From contig JAKSIF010000001.1 of NCBI GenBank assembly GCA_024398965.1, forward strand, positions 62,001-126,000: DNA of 64,000 bases. The letters run 5' to 3'. The DNA comes from Fibrobacter sp. GTDB lineage: Bacteria > Fibrobacterota > Fibrobacteria > Fibrobacterales > Fibrobacteraceae. This document shows positions 1 through 10,316 of this stretch, in pieces. A program made the translations under genes and the position numbers. The notes below the pieces were generated by a model, which was not told where the DNA came from, ran no database searches, and was given only the letters and a program-made list of their open reading frames with translations. Each line of letters starts with the position of its first letter. The first letter of the stretch is position 1.

Positions 1-108
1 ATAAAAATTTTATTTACGAACATTACATTTTCAGGTCGTTTTACCTTTATCGGCAAAATCGCCTTCAATTCCCCATCTACAGCACTAAATTTTGGTAATT
101 TTGAGCCT

Positions 109-1932
109 ATGAAACGATTTTTGTTTGCATGTCTTAGCTTGGCGATGATTGCGAATGCCCGTCCCTCCCTCCAATTGGACCGGGAGCGTATTGAAGCGGG
201 CAAGGCCTTTGGATTACAGCTTGTATACCCTCTGCAGGAAATCCCCGAAAACAGGGCCTCCCTGCAGCTCGAACCGCAAAACGGATTCGTCTTCTCGGGT
301 ATTGACAGTACCGACCAGGTTATCCGTCCCGGATTCGACGACATGTTCGATTCCTTCTTTGGCGGTGGTCGAAACCGCGCCGGCTACAAGGCACGTGTAT
401 ACACCTTCAAAATGAAGGCTCCCAAGAAAACTGGCCAGATCAACGTGGGCCAAATTTCCTGGGTCATTGACGGGCAACACCATACCATTGCAGGGAACAT
501 TCCCGTCAACGTTCAGCGCGCCTACTCCGACGACGCCCTGACCGTCTCCCTAAAGCCCAGTAAGACCACCATCTACGAAGGCGAACAGATCTACGTTACC
601 CTGGGTTTCCACACCTACGAGCATTTCGAAGGCAACCTGCAGGCAACAGACATGAACACCGGCGACGACTTCATCGTCCATCGCAGTGATCTTTCCGAAA
701 TGAAGTTTGAACCTGTGGAGAACGCCCGCCGCGAACTTCAGGCAAGCGCCAAGTTCGCCTGGCTCTCTCCCACCAAGAGCGGCTCCCTCCAGATTCCGCC
801 CTTCAAGTTCAAGTACACCAAGAGAGGCGAACCCAAGGTTGTCGAAGAAAGCAAGCAGATGGGCGGCATGTCCTTCTCTAGCCGAAGCGTCAAGCAGGAA
901 TCCATCGACGCCGAAGCCACCACCCCCACAGTAAAGATTACCGTAAAGCCCCTGCCGGAAGAAGGCAAACCCGCCGATTTCGATCGCATGGTTGGCAACT
1001 ACAGCTTTAGCGCGGAATTCGACAAGACCAACCTGAAGGTAGGCGAAGCCCTGACCCTGAACATCAACATCAAGGGCGACGGCCTTCCCGGTTCCATTAC
1101 AGACCCCAAGCTCCCCGACTTCAGCGATTTCCGCTCGGTACCTCCCGAGACCAACATCAGCAAGAAGATTTCTGGAAGCAAGGTCATTACCACCAAGAGC
1201 ATCAAGGTATTCCTGTATCCCAAGAAAAAGGGAACCTTCACCATTCCAGAAATCAAGTATTCCTGGTTCAACCCTACAAAGAAGAAGTACGAAACTGCAG
1301 TAGCCGGCCCCTGGGATATCGAAGTTGAAAAGGGTGACGCCACTGCCGAGGCCATTTTCCAGTCTCCTGTAGCAAGCAATAACGGCCCAGCCGCCGTTCA
1401 AAAGCAGGAAATCGAGGCCCTGGGTTCCGACATCCGTTTCATCCACAGCATCAAGGGCATTTCCGATAACGCAGCCCCCTACAAGAGCATCCTCTACTGG
1501 ATTCTCTTTGCCGCAGCAATTCCCTTCTACTTTATTGTTACTGTCGCGGTCAAGACCAAGCGCAAGCAGAATAGCAACGCCGCCCTGGTCCGTAAGGGCA
1601 AGGCCAACAAGCAACTGAAGGCACGATTCGCCAACGCCAATGCCGCTCTCCAGAAGGGCGACGCAAAGGCTCTGTTTGCCGCATTGGAAAACGGTCTTGT
1701 AGATTACCTCAGCGACCTCACCAATACAGAATTCAAGGGTATGACCCGTCCCCAGATGAAACAGGAACTTGAATCCAGGGGCGTCAAGGCAGAAACCATC
1801 GCCGCCATCGACAGTTGGCTTGAGAAGTGCGCCTTTGCAAGATTCGCTCCGGTGAACCCCTCCGCAGAGGAACAGAAGCAAATGCTTGCCGATGTGGAAA
1901 AGCTCTGCGAAAACCTTGGAAGTTTGAAATAA
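109..1932 (+). CDS. batD: BatD-like membrane-anchored protein
   Basis: Probable BatD of the Bat (Bacteroides aerotolerance-type) cluster, thought to act at the inner membrane with the VWA proteins BatA and BatB. A signal peptide covers about residues 1-17. A long beta-rich periplasmic part follows, carrying the Phe/Gly motif DSFFGGG near residue 83 that BatD proteins show. One membrane helix lies at about 462-484, followed by a Lys-rich cytoplasmic tail of some 120 residues. A BatE-like gene follows after 54 bp, so the two are probably one operon. The BatA/BatB-like genes lie at 38-40 kb on the other strand instead of directly upstream. Physiological role is not settled for this family. Confidence 0.85.
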   Translation: MKRFLFACLSLAMIANARPSLQLDRERIEAGKAFGLQLVYPLQEIPENRASLQLEPQNGFVFSGIDSTDQVIRPGFDDMFDSFFGGGRNRAGYKARVYTFKMKAPKKTGQINVGQISWVIDGQHHTIAGNIPVNVQRAYSDDALTVSLKPSKTTIYEGEQIYVTLGFHTYEHFEGNLQATDMNTGDDFIVHRSDLSEMKFEPVENARRELQASAKFAWLSPTKSGSLQIPPFKFKYTKRGEPKVVEESKQMGGMSFSSRSVKQESIDAEATTPTVKITVKPLPEEGKPADFDRMVGNYSFSAEFDKTNLKVGEALTLNINIKGDGLPGSITDPKLPDFSDFRSVPPETNISKKISGSKVITTKSIKVFLYPKKKGTFTIPEIKYSWFNPTKKKYETAVAGPWDIEVEKGDATAEAIFQSPVASNNGPAAVQKQEIEALGSDIRFIHSIKGISDNAAPYKSILYWILFAAAIPFYFIVTVAVKTKRKQNSNAALVRKGKANKQLKARFANANAALQKGDAKALFAALENGLVDYLSDLTNTEFKGMTRPQMKQELESRGVKAETIAAIDSWLEKCAFARFAPVNPSAEEQKQMLADVEKLCENLGSLK

Positions 1933-1986
1933 TCTGGAGTGATCACCTTAGTGTGAAACTAAAGAAAATAGTCGAGATTAGCGAAT

Positions 1987-2766
1987 ATGAAGAACGTTCT
2001 TAAAATCTGGTTGGCCGCAGCCCTGCTATGCGTTGCAGGACTGGGCTCCGCAAACGCCAAGGAAGCTTCCTGCCCGGGAATCGAAGCAGGCGCCAAGGCC
2101 TACAATGAAAATGATTTCGAAAGAGCCGTAGACGAATGGCGCAGTTGTGTAGACAACGGCATCCAGGATGCAGACCTTTACTACAATCTAGGCAACGCCT
2201 ACTTCCGTAGCACCAAGCTGGGCTTCGCCATTTTCTACTACAAGTCAGCCTTGCGCCTCCGTCCGAACGATCCAGACATTCAGCACAACCTGGCTTACGC
2301 CCAGGCCATGACCAAGGACAAGGTCGAGGAGGATGACGAAGAGAACCCCCTGCTTGCAGGACTTTTCAAGGCTCATCACGCCTTGAGTCTTAAAGTTCAG
2401 TTGTTCATTCTGCTCGGTCTCTTCTGGATTATCGTTCTCGCTGCCGTGGGCAACAAGATTTCCGTAAGCGAAAAGGCAAGGAACGTATTCATGGGAACCA
2501 TCTTCGCCCTGACCGCAATCTTCTGCGTCATCGCAGCAAGCGCCGGCTACAAGGTGTTTGTCGCTGAAACTGAAATCACTGGAGTCGTCACCGCCGCAGA
2601 CGCCGACGTCACCAGCGCTCCAAGCGACAAGTCCCAAACCCTAAACACCCTCTCCGAAGGAACCTCCTTCGAAGTTCTTTCCGAACAGGGGCAGTTCGTA
2701 GAAATCCGTCTTGGCGAAAAAGTCAAGGGATTCGTAAAACATAGCGACGTGGGAATCATCAAGTAA
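1987..2766 (+). CDS. batE: BatE-like TPR and SH3b protein
   Basis: Probable BatE. It has a signal peptide (residues 1-24), then tetratricopeptide repeats at about 30-105 (DADLYYNLGNAYF and LRPNDPDIQHNLAYA are typical TPR helices). Two membrane helices follow at about 138-156 and 168-190, and a bacterial SH3-like domain at about 195-259 (GVVTAADADVTSAPSDKS ... VKGFVKHSDVGII). TPR plus SH3b downstream of BatD is the usual Bat arrangement. The gene ends just before a bidirectional terminator shared with the convergent sprA gene. Confidence 0.82.
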   Translation: MKNVLKIWLAAALLCVAGLGSANAKEASCPGIEAGAKAYNENDFERAVDEWRSCVDNGIQDADLYYNLGNAYFRSTKLGFAIFYYKSALRLRPNDPDIQHNLAYAQAMTKDKVEEDDEENPLLAGLFKAHHALSLKVQLFILLGLFWIIVLAAVGNKISVSEKARNVFMGTIFALTAIFCVIAASAGYKVFVAETEITGVVTAADADVTSAPSDKSQTLNTLSEGTSFEVLSEQGQFVEIRLGEKVKGFVKHSDVGIIK

Positions 2767-2816
2767 TTTCGGAATGTTCATTAGGCGATAGTCCACAGCA
2801 CATTGCCATCATAAGA

Positions 2817-2841
2817 AAAGGCCTCCCGAGGGGAGGTCTTT
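2817..2841. terminator. Bidirectional intrinsic terminator between batE and sprA
   Basis: An 11-bp stem (AAAGGCCTCCC with GGGAGGTCTTT, one G-T pair) with a 3-nt loop lies between two convergent genes. Runs of A and T flank it on both sides, so it can stop transcription in either direction. Confidence 0.8.
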
Positions 2842-2854
2842 CTAATTGTCTCGA

Positions 2855-5800
2855 CTAGTTGAATCGTAGCATCAAGGCGATTTCAAATTGGAGAATCTGC
2901 CTCAGGTGCGGAGTTTCGTCATCCAGCTTTTCGTGAATCTGGCGGTATTCAATATAGGAGCTCATGGAAGCCATCTTATTGAACTGGTAACTTGCTGCCG
3001 GACGCAGGAACCATTCGTGAGTTCTAGACGGAACCGTACGATCGGTCAAGCTAAGCTTCGGATTGTAAACCGTAACTTGCTGCTTATCCTCGCCCTTGAC
3101 ACCGGAATCAAAAGTCCACTGCCTAAAGATGCCATCGGTACCGCTGTCCTTGTTCCACATATCATAGCCTTCGTCAGGATCGTATTCCTTACGGATGGTT
3201 TTCTTGTAGTCATAGCCCGCTGTAAACTTCAGGTCTATGCTGTTCTTGAACTTGAAGAACCACTTGAAGAACTTTACGGCCTTGTCAAGCTTCAGCGGGT
3301 AGGTCACAGTCACGTCGTCACCGATATTGAAGGCGAAGTCGTTGTACAGCGAAGTATGGATCCAGGGAGTATTCCAGAAGTACTCGGAAGTATCGCGGCT
3401 ATTGCCGACGGAATCAGGCCATGCAGTACTGTTGATTACTTCTTCCTTCGGGCGGCGATCCGTATCGTCAATCTTCATGCGGACCGCATTTTCAATGCGC
3501 ATGTTGTTCTGCAGCAAGAAGGTAATGCGGACCAGCGGGTTGAAATTGATCGTCTGACTCCAGGAATCTTCAGCACTCTGGAAAGGGTGTACCGTCGTGG
3601 TGTAGGTGTATTCAAAGCGATGGTTCGTAGAAACACTGCGGAAGCCATTCAAGAAACTGACTCGCTGGGCAAAGTTCGGAACATTGACGCCAATGCCAAT
3701 CTTGGGCCATACGGTGGTGGTATCAATGTACAACGGGTACTCACGAGACTGGGAGAAATCTTCCTTCCACTGCAAATCACCGGTAACGCCGATATCCCAA
3801 ATAGGCAGTGTAATGCCGGTACCCATCTGGAACTGGCGAGACACAGAATGACGGAAGTTACCCTGGTACACAAGGGTATCAACATGATGGTTGCGGTACT
3901 GGGCAAAATGACGGTAATCATCGCGATGGTCCAAGCCCATGTCACCAGAAACAATGTTGTAGAGGCCTCGATTACGATAACCGTTGCCTAGACCAAGGCC
4001 GTACAGATAATACTGCATCGGGGTAACGCCTTGTTCTTCATAAAGCTGTGCCAGGGTGAAGTTTTCGCCCACCGTATTGGTACTTGCGTTCCAGTTAAAG
4101 CGAATTTCACGCCACTTGATCTTGTCAAGGGCTCGAGCAACCATGGATTCCTTGCCGAAGCTCCGCACGAAATCCAGGATCTTAAAGGTCGGAGAAAATT
4201 CAAAGCGGTTGGTCTGGGAAATAGTCCAGTAGTTCTTCTCAATGGTTGTTTCATCCCTAAAGTCAAAATCGTTGGGGATAGTCTTCTGCTGGTTAAAGTC
4301 GGAACTAAACGTAGAGTTAAAGGGGATAAACGGAATCAGGCGAGGATTGAAACCAAGTCTGAACTGTTGAGAACGGGCTCGTTCGTTACGGAGAATACCA
4401 TAGGAACGGCCGTATTCCCTATGACCAACGCTATCAACCTTATAGAACGTAGTACTGTCGTAGAGAATTTCGTAGGAATCCGGATCCAGCATGTCAATGG
4501 GCAGCGTATCACCATTGGCCGAAATCTTCGGGATGGTATCGTACGGAATAGCCACAATACTATCAGCAGACACATAAACCTTGCGGTCGGTATGGTCGAA
4601 GTCAAAGATGTAATCGTTGGCGAAGAGGCCGCCATCTCGAGAAGTAAAGAAGTTTTCCTTTACGAAGCCTTCCCTATCGCCACCGCCGTACATATCACGC
4701 TTAATGTTCAAGGAGTAGCTTGTTGTCAAGAAGGACAAGATATTCCAACGCATGTTCAGCTTGTGGTTCAATTCGGTCGTGTAGGTAACAACCTTGTCTA
4801 CCTGAGGTTCAACAAAGTCCGGATCACGGCTCTGGTTCACATAGCGAACATAGTTCAAGTCAAACAGAGTAAGGTCGAAAGTCTGGGGCCAAGGTTCAAA
4901 TTCAGTTCTAGAAATATCCTTAAGCCAGTCATATTTCTTCAAGCCGTCGAGGGGTTTGAACTTAAAGAGGCTAAAGGTACCCAGCTTATATTCCAGGATG
5001 GTGTGGTAAGAGTAAGTCGAGTCAGATGCTGTTGTGGCACGGCCTTCGGATTCCGTGTAGGAGTAACTTACTGCAGGACGTTCCAGGAACATCTGAGAAA
5101 GCACTTCGCCAACAGCGGTCTCGCTGGCCTTGTAATCCTTACGGTAGCTGATGCCGAAGTTCTTCTCGCGAACGTAGGACTGGTAACCCTTGGACTCAGC
5201 ATCGTCACGAAGAGCCTGTTCTTCCTTGTCCGTCTCGACACTCAATTCCTGCTGGAACATGTCTCCGGTCAAGTCAACAAAGCTGCTCTTCTTCAAAAGC
5301 ACATCATCCGTAGGCTTCATGTAGGGGCGCTTGGTGGAGCTATGGTAGCCTAAGGAAAGAGGAATATGGAAACCAGCGCTATCATTCAGGAACTTATTCA
5401 AGTTCATGGTGAAGTCGCCAGCAATATCCAACTGAGAAGCAGCCTCGGAAGTTCTCGGCTTGGGAGAGCCATTGGATGTAGAAAGCGTAGCAAAGTCACC
5501 ATCCTGATAGCGGACCGTTCCGGACAGCGAGATAAAGTCAGAGAAGTTCACCTGGCCAGCAACACGGGCTGCATAGCCCCAGTCCGTATCCATGTCGGAA
5601 AGGCGCAGGTCGTTCAGCCAGAAGGTACCCTTCAGGTCATCGGCAGAGGCGCTGGAATCCGCAATAATGACAAAGCGCATCCAGTCGATGCTGGTAACAG
5701 AGGGATTACCAACAAGGCGAAGCTTTTCTTCACGGTCACCACCGAGGTCCTTTTCTACAGCCTTTATGAAAGGCGGACGGCGTCCACGCTTCAAGTCGGT

Positions 5801-8800
5801 AAAGTCAGCAACATTCAGTGCAAATGCATTGTCAAGCCAGTTCTGTTCGTGGCAATCCTGTTCGCGAGCGCAATCGTTTCTCAGGTTGACCGGGCGGAAA
5901 CTCCATTCGTAGTAGTCATTGGAGCCTTCCAGGGAACCTTCACCGAACTGGATTGCAAAGCGAATCGGAACATTGTCCGCCTTGGTCTCGTAATGGATTT
6001 CCATCTTCACAGACTTATAGCTGGAGAAATCCTTCTTGTCGGTTTCAAAGATTCTTGTAACACCAACTTCCTGGCCCGGACTCATGTTGTGGTAATCCAG
6101 GACAAGGGCGGTTTCCTTCAGAGGGGCGTTGGAATCGGAATCACGCTCTGTGGTGGTATTCGGAGACTTATGATACTTGTTCTTGTCTTCACGGTTATTA
6201 ATGGTGGAGACGCTGATGAAAGTCGTATCCTTGGAGCTGACGGACTCGGATACCTGAGTTTCCACGCCGTTCACTTCTACGATCTGGGAATTTTCTGTAG
6301 AAGAAGTACGGTAGTAATCCGCGACAGTGGTTTCCTCCCAGGAATTTCCAACAACAGCCAGATGGACAATCTGGGCCTTGGCTTCGGCCACACCAGAAGT
6401 AAGCTTACCCATCCAAAGTCTTGTATACTGGGCTTCGGCAAGAATAGTCAAATAATCGCTACCCATTGCAGAAACTATGGTATCATACTGATTCAAAGGA
6501 ATACGCCACTTGCGCCAGCCATTCTTCAAAACTTCAAAGTTAACCTGGTCCGTATCAGACAAGTCAATGCGGTAACGGACAAAGCTGATATCCGTATCCA
6601 AGGAACCGTTCTTATTGATATCTTCGGTATCGTAGGTTCGTTCACCGGAGTTGTTTTCAGTACCGTTGATATATATGGGAGGATCGCTTTCGTCGTCAAG
6701 GTCGTCATTGAAATTATCGCGAGCAATATCCGTAGTAGAAGCATCGGAATTCAATGTGTTATAGATGGTGGATACACATCCAGAAATTCGGCAGTCCCAA
6801 ACCTGACGAGTTTCATCAGAACCGGAAACCCCATCCAAGCCCTTGTCGTGAAGTGCCGTGGTCGTACCAAGATCATTTTCACCATCGTAACGACCGTTAG
6901 GAGCATAACCGTTAATGGAAAGGTCTTCACTGACAAGACCAAGATCCAGATAGATGGAACCCACGTTACCGCGAGCAACAACTTCGATATACTTCATGTC
7001 GCTCAGATCCTGGTAATAGGAACTGTTCGGACGCATCACGCCACCCCAGGAGTTTCCAGACAGATTGTCGTTCGCCCTAAGGGTCATCTTCAAAACGGTC
7101 AAGTGCTGGTTGTCCACATCGGAATTACCGACACCCGGATAGATGTTCTTATAAAGTTCAGTATTGTTGCTGTGCCAAATGAATTCACCCTGATGACGGT
7201 AGTCAAGGTTCTCGATGTAAGTGGACGGCACATCTTCCACGCCACCCGGAGGGGACGCATGGTACCAAGAAAGCCTAGACAAGGAATAAGTCAAACCGGA
7301 CTGGGTAGATTCGAAATCTTCCACCAAGGCAGACTTGGCATCGCTCGTATTTGCATTATGGTGACTTGCGGCAAATTCTGCTTCAAAGCGCCAGCTGGAA
7401 GGATCCGTCGCGTTGATTCCCGGAATGGCGTTCACCAGTTCGGTCAAGGCGCGCACCGTATCCTGCAAACGCAGGTTCATACCCCAGAGGAAGCTGGAGT
7501 AGGGTTCGTTACCCAGGGTCGGAGTCTTTGCCGTCGTACTCTGGCTCTTGTAGAGAGCGGTAATACCGAAGACAGAACCGGCGCCCATGCCATACAGGTC
7601 AAGGGGAAGCTCAGCACGGGCACCAAGCAACAGCTTGTTGTCGATAGAGAAGAACGGTTCGCATTCGTAACTGACCTTGATTTCCTTGTTGGGATCAAGA
7701 GCTCGTTCACTCAAAAGTTCAATCTGGCCCAGTTCATAGTTGACTTCGTAGTCCGTTCCGCGGATCAAGGTCGTAGAGCCTGCAGTAACCTTTTCGGTTC
7801 CCGGAGAAATATCCATACAGGAACTACCGTTGACGGAATAGCTGGAATTGGGATCGCGAACGCTAATCATGGAGTTGCGGCGTTTACCCACAGATTCAAA
7901 ATAGAAGCGGCTTGTATAGCGAGACAAGTTGTAGACAGGCAGCGTATAAAGCTGAGCCATGGCCGCAGAAGAGTCAAGGTTACGCAAGGGTTCCAAGCAG
8001 TTCTGGGTAGCACGTTCCAAAGCCCTTGGACCATCGTACTCTTTCAACTGCTTACAGGGCAGCCACATTTCACCCGTATAGGAACCAGCCGGAGTCTTGG
8101 TAAAGATGGTTGCATCGTTCACCATCGGGCTTCCGGTACTCTTGTCCACAAGGCCCAGGGAATCCAGGTAAGTGCCTGCAATACCAGACTTGTTCTTCAT
8201 GCGCAAGATATAGTTGGAAGCGCTAGCATCGGAAATACCGACAGAGTAGACATTTCGAAGCATCAACTGGTCGATGTCTACCAACTCAGAAAGGGTTGCG
8301 TCCCACTGAATAAGGACAACCTTTGCACCATCACGAACCGTGGTTGTGTTTCCACGACCGGAGCCATCGCCACTCCAGCTTGCAGCCACCAAGGTGTTGC
8401 GATTCACACCGTTAATTTTCACAATACCCGTCTTGGCATCATAGGTAAATTCCGTGGAAGGAATTTCAACCATACGTTCCACAAGCTTTTCGATGATCTT
8501 GCCCGAAGGGGTCTTATAGACCACAGTCACATTGTCAATAACGCCCGTCGTGGTGTTCGTGGCGCCACGCTTATAAAGCTTCAGGTTTGTCGCAGGATAG
8601 TTGGAGGTAGAACGCCCACCAATATGGGCCTTAATGTATTCCGTCCTGGCATCATGGTTCAGGAAGTAGTAACGATAGGCAATGAACTGCTTATCCAGCA
8701 CCTGGAATTCAGAGGTGGACTCGCTGGCCTTAAGAGTATAGTCTTCCTGTTCACCCCCATCCTGGGAAGCAATGGTTGTCAGGCGCCAGTCACCCAATTT

Positions 8801-10012
8801 CCAGTCAGCCTTGATACCGAACAGGCCCTGGTGGTTTTCGGAATAACCGGTAAGTTCCGTACCCGTTAAAGCAAGATTCGTGGTACCAGCTTCCACACGC
8901 TGCAGAATGTAGTCCTCGAACTCGTCCTTGTAGGATTCCTCGTAAACAACGCGGACCTGATTCTGGGCCCCAAGGCCTTCTTCCACATTGTTGATTTCAA
9001 CAGTGATGTAGGGGCCAATCTTACCCTTCACCATAAAGTTGGGAGTATAGTTCAAGGTGGGGCTGGGCCAAAGGCTCGTCTTGGTACTGCCTTCGGCATC
9101 GTCCTTTTCGCCATAGCCCTTCAAACGGATGTCCATGGTACCCTGAAGCATCAGCTTCGGCTTATCCAGCCCAAAGTCACGCATCCAGGCCGGCATGGTC
9201 ACAGGGATAGTAATGTCGAATACGGAACCCGTTTCCGGTGTCTCATAGCCTTCGTTAGCCTGACCTACAAGACCATTCAACCACAGGCTTCTACGGCCGG
9301 TGTTGTACATGTCGTTCACGTAATCCGTAAGTTCCGGGTAATGAGCAGTCCACAAGGTGGTCGTGTCGCGAGAAACAGAGTTCACGTGCTTTTCGCTAAT
9401 GTCCATTTCACGGGTTGCCACATCAATGTCATGGCTAAAGACCTGGCCCTTGGAGTTGTTCATCAACCTTGGAGAAGAGCCTACACCACCAAAGGGAAGC
9501 ATTCCACTTAGGGGATCTACAGAAGGCGGCAGCGAGATATACTGGTAAGTAGGCTGCCATTCCGTTTCCGCAGGGTCTGCAGAGGCTACGGTCACAGATT
9601 CGTCAGAGGGCGTAGCCGGCGGTGCCGGAGGAGGCTCGACAGAGGAAGAACTTTGCGGGATTTCTACGGATGAACTGACAGGTGCGGGAGCGGGTTCAGC
9701 AGGAGCAGGCTCAACAGGTGCGGGCTCAGCAGGAACTTGTTCGGCAGAAGCGGTTTCCTCGACCTTCGGGGTTTCTGCAACAGGAGCTTCAGAAGATGCA
9801 GCAGAAGATTCCTCCGCGGCTTCTGTAGGAGCAGATTCTGCAGTCGCCGTCTCTGTTGGTGCAGGCGCAACGGTAGCCGCAGAATCAACGGATTCCGGTT
9901 CTGCAGGAACAGAATTTGCCACAGAAGCGGAATCACTCTGTGACCAGGCGAATCCTGCGGCAAAGGCTACTCCAAGAGCAAGCCACCAATGTTTAAAACC
10001 TTCAAACGACAC
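2855..10012 (-). CDS. sprA: SprA-like type IX secretion outer-membrane translocon
   Basis: A 2385-residue protein matching SprA in size and architecture. SprA is the giant outer-membrane barrel through which type IX (T9SS) substrates leave the cell. A signal peptide covers residues 1-25. A Pro/Ala/Glu/Ser low-complexity linker at about 28-145 is rich in AEPAP-type repeats and is unusual for SprA. After it comes the long beta-strand-rich body. The N-terminal SprA signature is visible near residues 370-410 (IEAGTTNL-like segment VEAGTTNLALTG, then NHQGLFGIKADW). The chain ends in a strand closing with RFN, as barrel proteins do. The start codon is GTG; no ATG lies nearby. The GH44 protein at 24.8 kb carries a C-terminal T9SS-type sorting domain, a plausible client. 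Other T9SS core genes are not in this window. Confidence 0.88.
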   Translation of the reverse strand: MSFEGFKHWWLALGVAFAAGFAWSQSDSASVANSVPAEPESVDSAATVAPAPTETATAESAPTEAAEESSAASSEAPVAETPKVEETASAEQVPAEPAPVEPAPAEPAPAPVSSSVEIPQSSSSVEPPPAPPATPSDESVTVASADPAETEWQPTYQYISLPPSVDPLSGMLPFGGVGSSPRLMNNSKGQVFSHDIDVATREMDISEKHVNSVSRDTTTLWTAHYPELTDYVNDMYNTGRRSLWLNGLVGQANEGYETPETGSVFDITIPVTMPAWMRDFGLDKPKLMLQGTMDIRLKGYGEKDDAEGSTKTSLWPSPTLNYTPNFMVKGKIGPYITVEINNVEEGLGAQNQVRVVYEESYKDEFEDYILQRVEAGTTNLALTGTELTGYSENHQGLFGIKADWKLGDWRLTTIASQDGGEQEDYTLKASESTSEFQVLDKQFIAYRYYFLNHDARTEYIKAHIGGRSTSNYPATNLKLYKRGATNTTTGVIDNVTVVYKTPSGKIIEKLVERMVEIPSTEFTYDAKTGIVKINGVNRNTLVAASWSGDGSGRGNTTTVRDGAKVVLIQWDATLSELVDIDQLMLRNVYSVGISDASASNYILRMKNKSGIAGTYLDSLGLVDKSTGSPMVNDATIFTKTPAGSYTGEMWLPCKQLKEYDGPRALERATQNCLEPLRNLDSSAAMAQLYTLPVYNLSRYTSRFYFESVGKRRNSMISVRDPNSSYSVNGSSCMDISPGTEKVTAGSTTLIRGTDYEVNYELGQIELLSERALDPNKEIKVSYECEPFFSIDNKLLLGARAELPLDLYGMGAGSVFGITALYKSQSTTAKTPTLGNEPYSSFLWGMNLRLQDTVRALTELVNAIPGINATDPSSWRFEAEFAASHHNANTSDAKSALVEDFESTQSGLTYSLSRLSWYHASPPGGVEDVPSTYIENLDYRHQGEFIWHSNNTELYKNIYPGVGNSDVDNQHLTVLKMTLRANDNLSGNSWGGVMRPNSSYYQDLSDMKYIEVVARGNVGSIYLDLGLVSEDLSINGYAPNGRYDGENDLGTTTALHDKGLDGVSGSDETRQVWDCRISGCVSTIYNTLNSDASTTDIARDNFNDDLDDESDPPIYINGTENNSGERTYDTEDINKNGSLDTDISFVRYRIDLSDTDQVNFEVLKNGWRKWRIPLNQYDTIVSAMGSDYLTILAEAQYTRLWMGKLTSGVAEAKAQIVHLAVVGNSWEETTVADYYRTSSTENSQIVEVNGVETQVSESVSSKDTTFISVSTINNREDKNKYHKSPNTTTERDSDSNAPLKETALVLDYHNMSPGQEVGVTRIFETDKKDFSSYKSVKMEIHYETKADNVPIRFAIQFGEGSLEGSNDYYEWSFRPVNLRNDCAREQDCHEQNWLDNAFALNVADFTDLKRGRRPPFIKAVEKDLGGDREEKLRLVGNPSVTSIDWMRFVIIADSSASADDLKGTFWLNDLRLSDMDTDWGYAARVAGQVNFSDFISLSGTVRYQDGDFATLSTSNGSPKPRTSEAASQLDIAGDFTMNLNKFLNDSAGFHIPLSLGYHSSTKRPYMKPTDDVLLKKSSFVDLTGDMFQQELSVETDKEEQALRDDAESKGYQSYVREKNFGISYRKDYKASETAVGEVLSQMFLERPAVSYSYTESEGRATTASDSTYSYHTILEYKLGTFSLFKFKPLDGLKKYDWLKDISRTEFEPWPQTFDLTLFDLNYVRYVNQSRDPDFVEPQVDKVVTYTTELNHKLNMRWNILSFLTTSYSLNIKRDMYGGGDREGFVKENFFTSRDGGLFANDYIFDFDHTDRKVYVSADSIVAIPYDTIPKISANGDTLPIDMLDPDSYEILYDSTTFYKVDSVGHREYGRSYGILRNERARSQQFRLGFNPRLIPFIPFNSTFSSDFNQQKTIPNDFDFRDETTIEKNYWTISQTNRFEFSPTFKILDFVRSFGKESMVARALDKIKWREIRFNWNASTNTVGENFTLAQLYEEQGVTPMQYYLYGLGLGNGYRNRGLYNIVSGDMGLDHRDDYRHFAQYRNHHVDTLVYQGNFRHSVSRQFQMGTGITLPIWDIGVTGDLQWKEDFSQSREYPLYIDTTTVWPKIGIGVNVPNFAQRVSFLNGFRSVSTNHRFEYTYTTTVHPFQSAEDSWSQTINFNPLVRITFLLQNNMRIENAVRMKIDDTDRRPKEEVINSTAWPDSVGNSRDTSEYFWNTPWIHTSLYNDFAFNIGDDVTVTYPLKLDKAVKFFKWFFKFKNSIDLKFTAGYDYKKTIRKEYDPDEGYDMWNKDSGTDGIFRQWTFDSGVKGEDKQQVTVYNPKLSLTDRTVPSRTHEWFLRPAASYQFNKMASMSSYIEYRQIHEKLDDETPHLRQILQFEIALMLRFN

Positions 10013-10262
10013 GTAATCTCAGTTCAAAAAAGCCTAACAATCCCTAGACAATTATCCACCATACAAAATACTGAATTTCAAGTCAAAAAATCCAGTTTCA
10101 AAGGGCGGATACGCCTAGAATTTGCGGGAAATTAGCAAAATATTCCAAAGAAAAATGGATTATTCCATCAAGCAAGCCTTTTTACGCCCCATTTTTCGTT
10201 CCAAGCACTAAACAAGTGTTTAGAACAAACTAATAAACACCGAAAGGAATCCTTTTATACGT
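10013..10262 (-). promoter_or_regulatory. Upstream region of sprA
   Basis: About 250 AT-rich bases without a convincing reading frame lie between the sprA start and a terminator. They must contain the sprA promoter, but I cannot place -35 and -10 boxes with confidence and see no repeat or RNA structure. Confidence 0.35.
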
Positions 10263-10297
10263 AAAAAAGCACTTGGCTTTATACCAAGTGCTTTTTT
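10263..10297. terminator. Intrinsic terminator after the carboxylase gene
   Basis: A perfect 14-bp stem (AAAAAAGCACTTGG with CCAAGTGCTTTTTT) and 7-nt loop sits 20 bp beyond the stop of the minus-strand carboxyltransferase gene. A and T tracts on both sides make it symmetric. Confidence 0.88.
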
Positions 10298-10316
10298 GAA
10301 AATTATTCTGTAAAAA

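Noticed and set aside
1-108. Upstream gene end before batD
   Set aside because: The first 108 bases show no convincing frame; the region probably holds the batD promoter but no boxes can be assigned.
5366-8869. Long plus-strand open frame opposite sprA
   Set aside because: It is a shadow of sprA codon usage: no ribosome site, no recognisable domain, composition typical of antisense frames.
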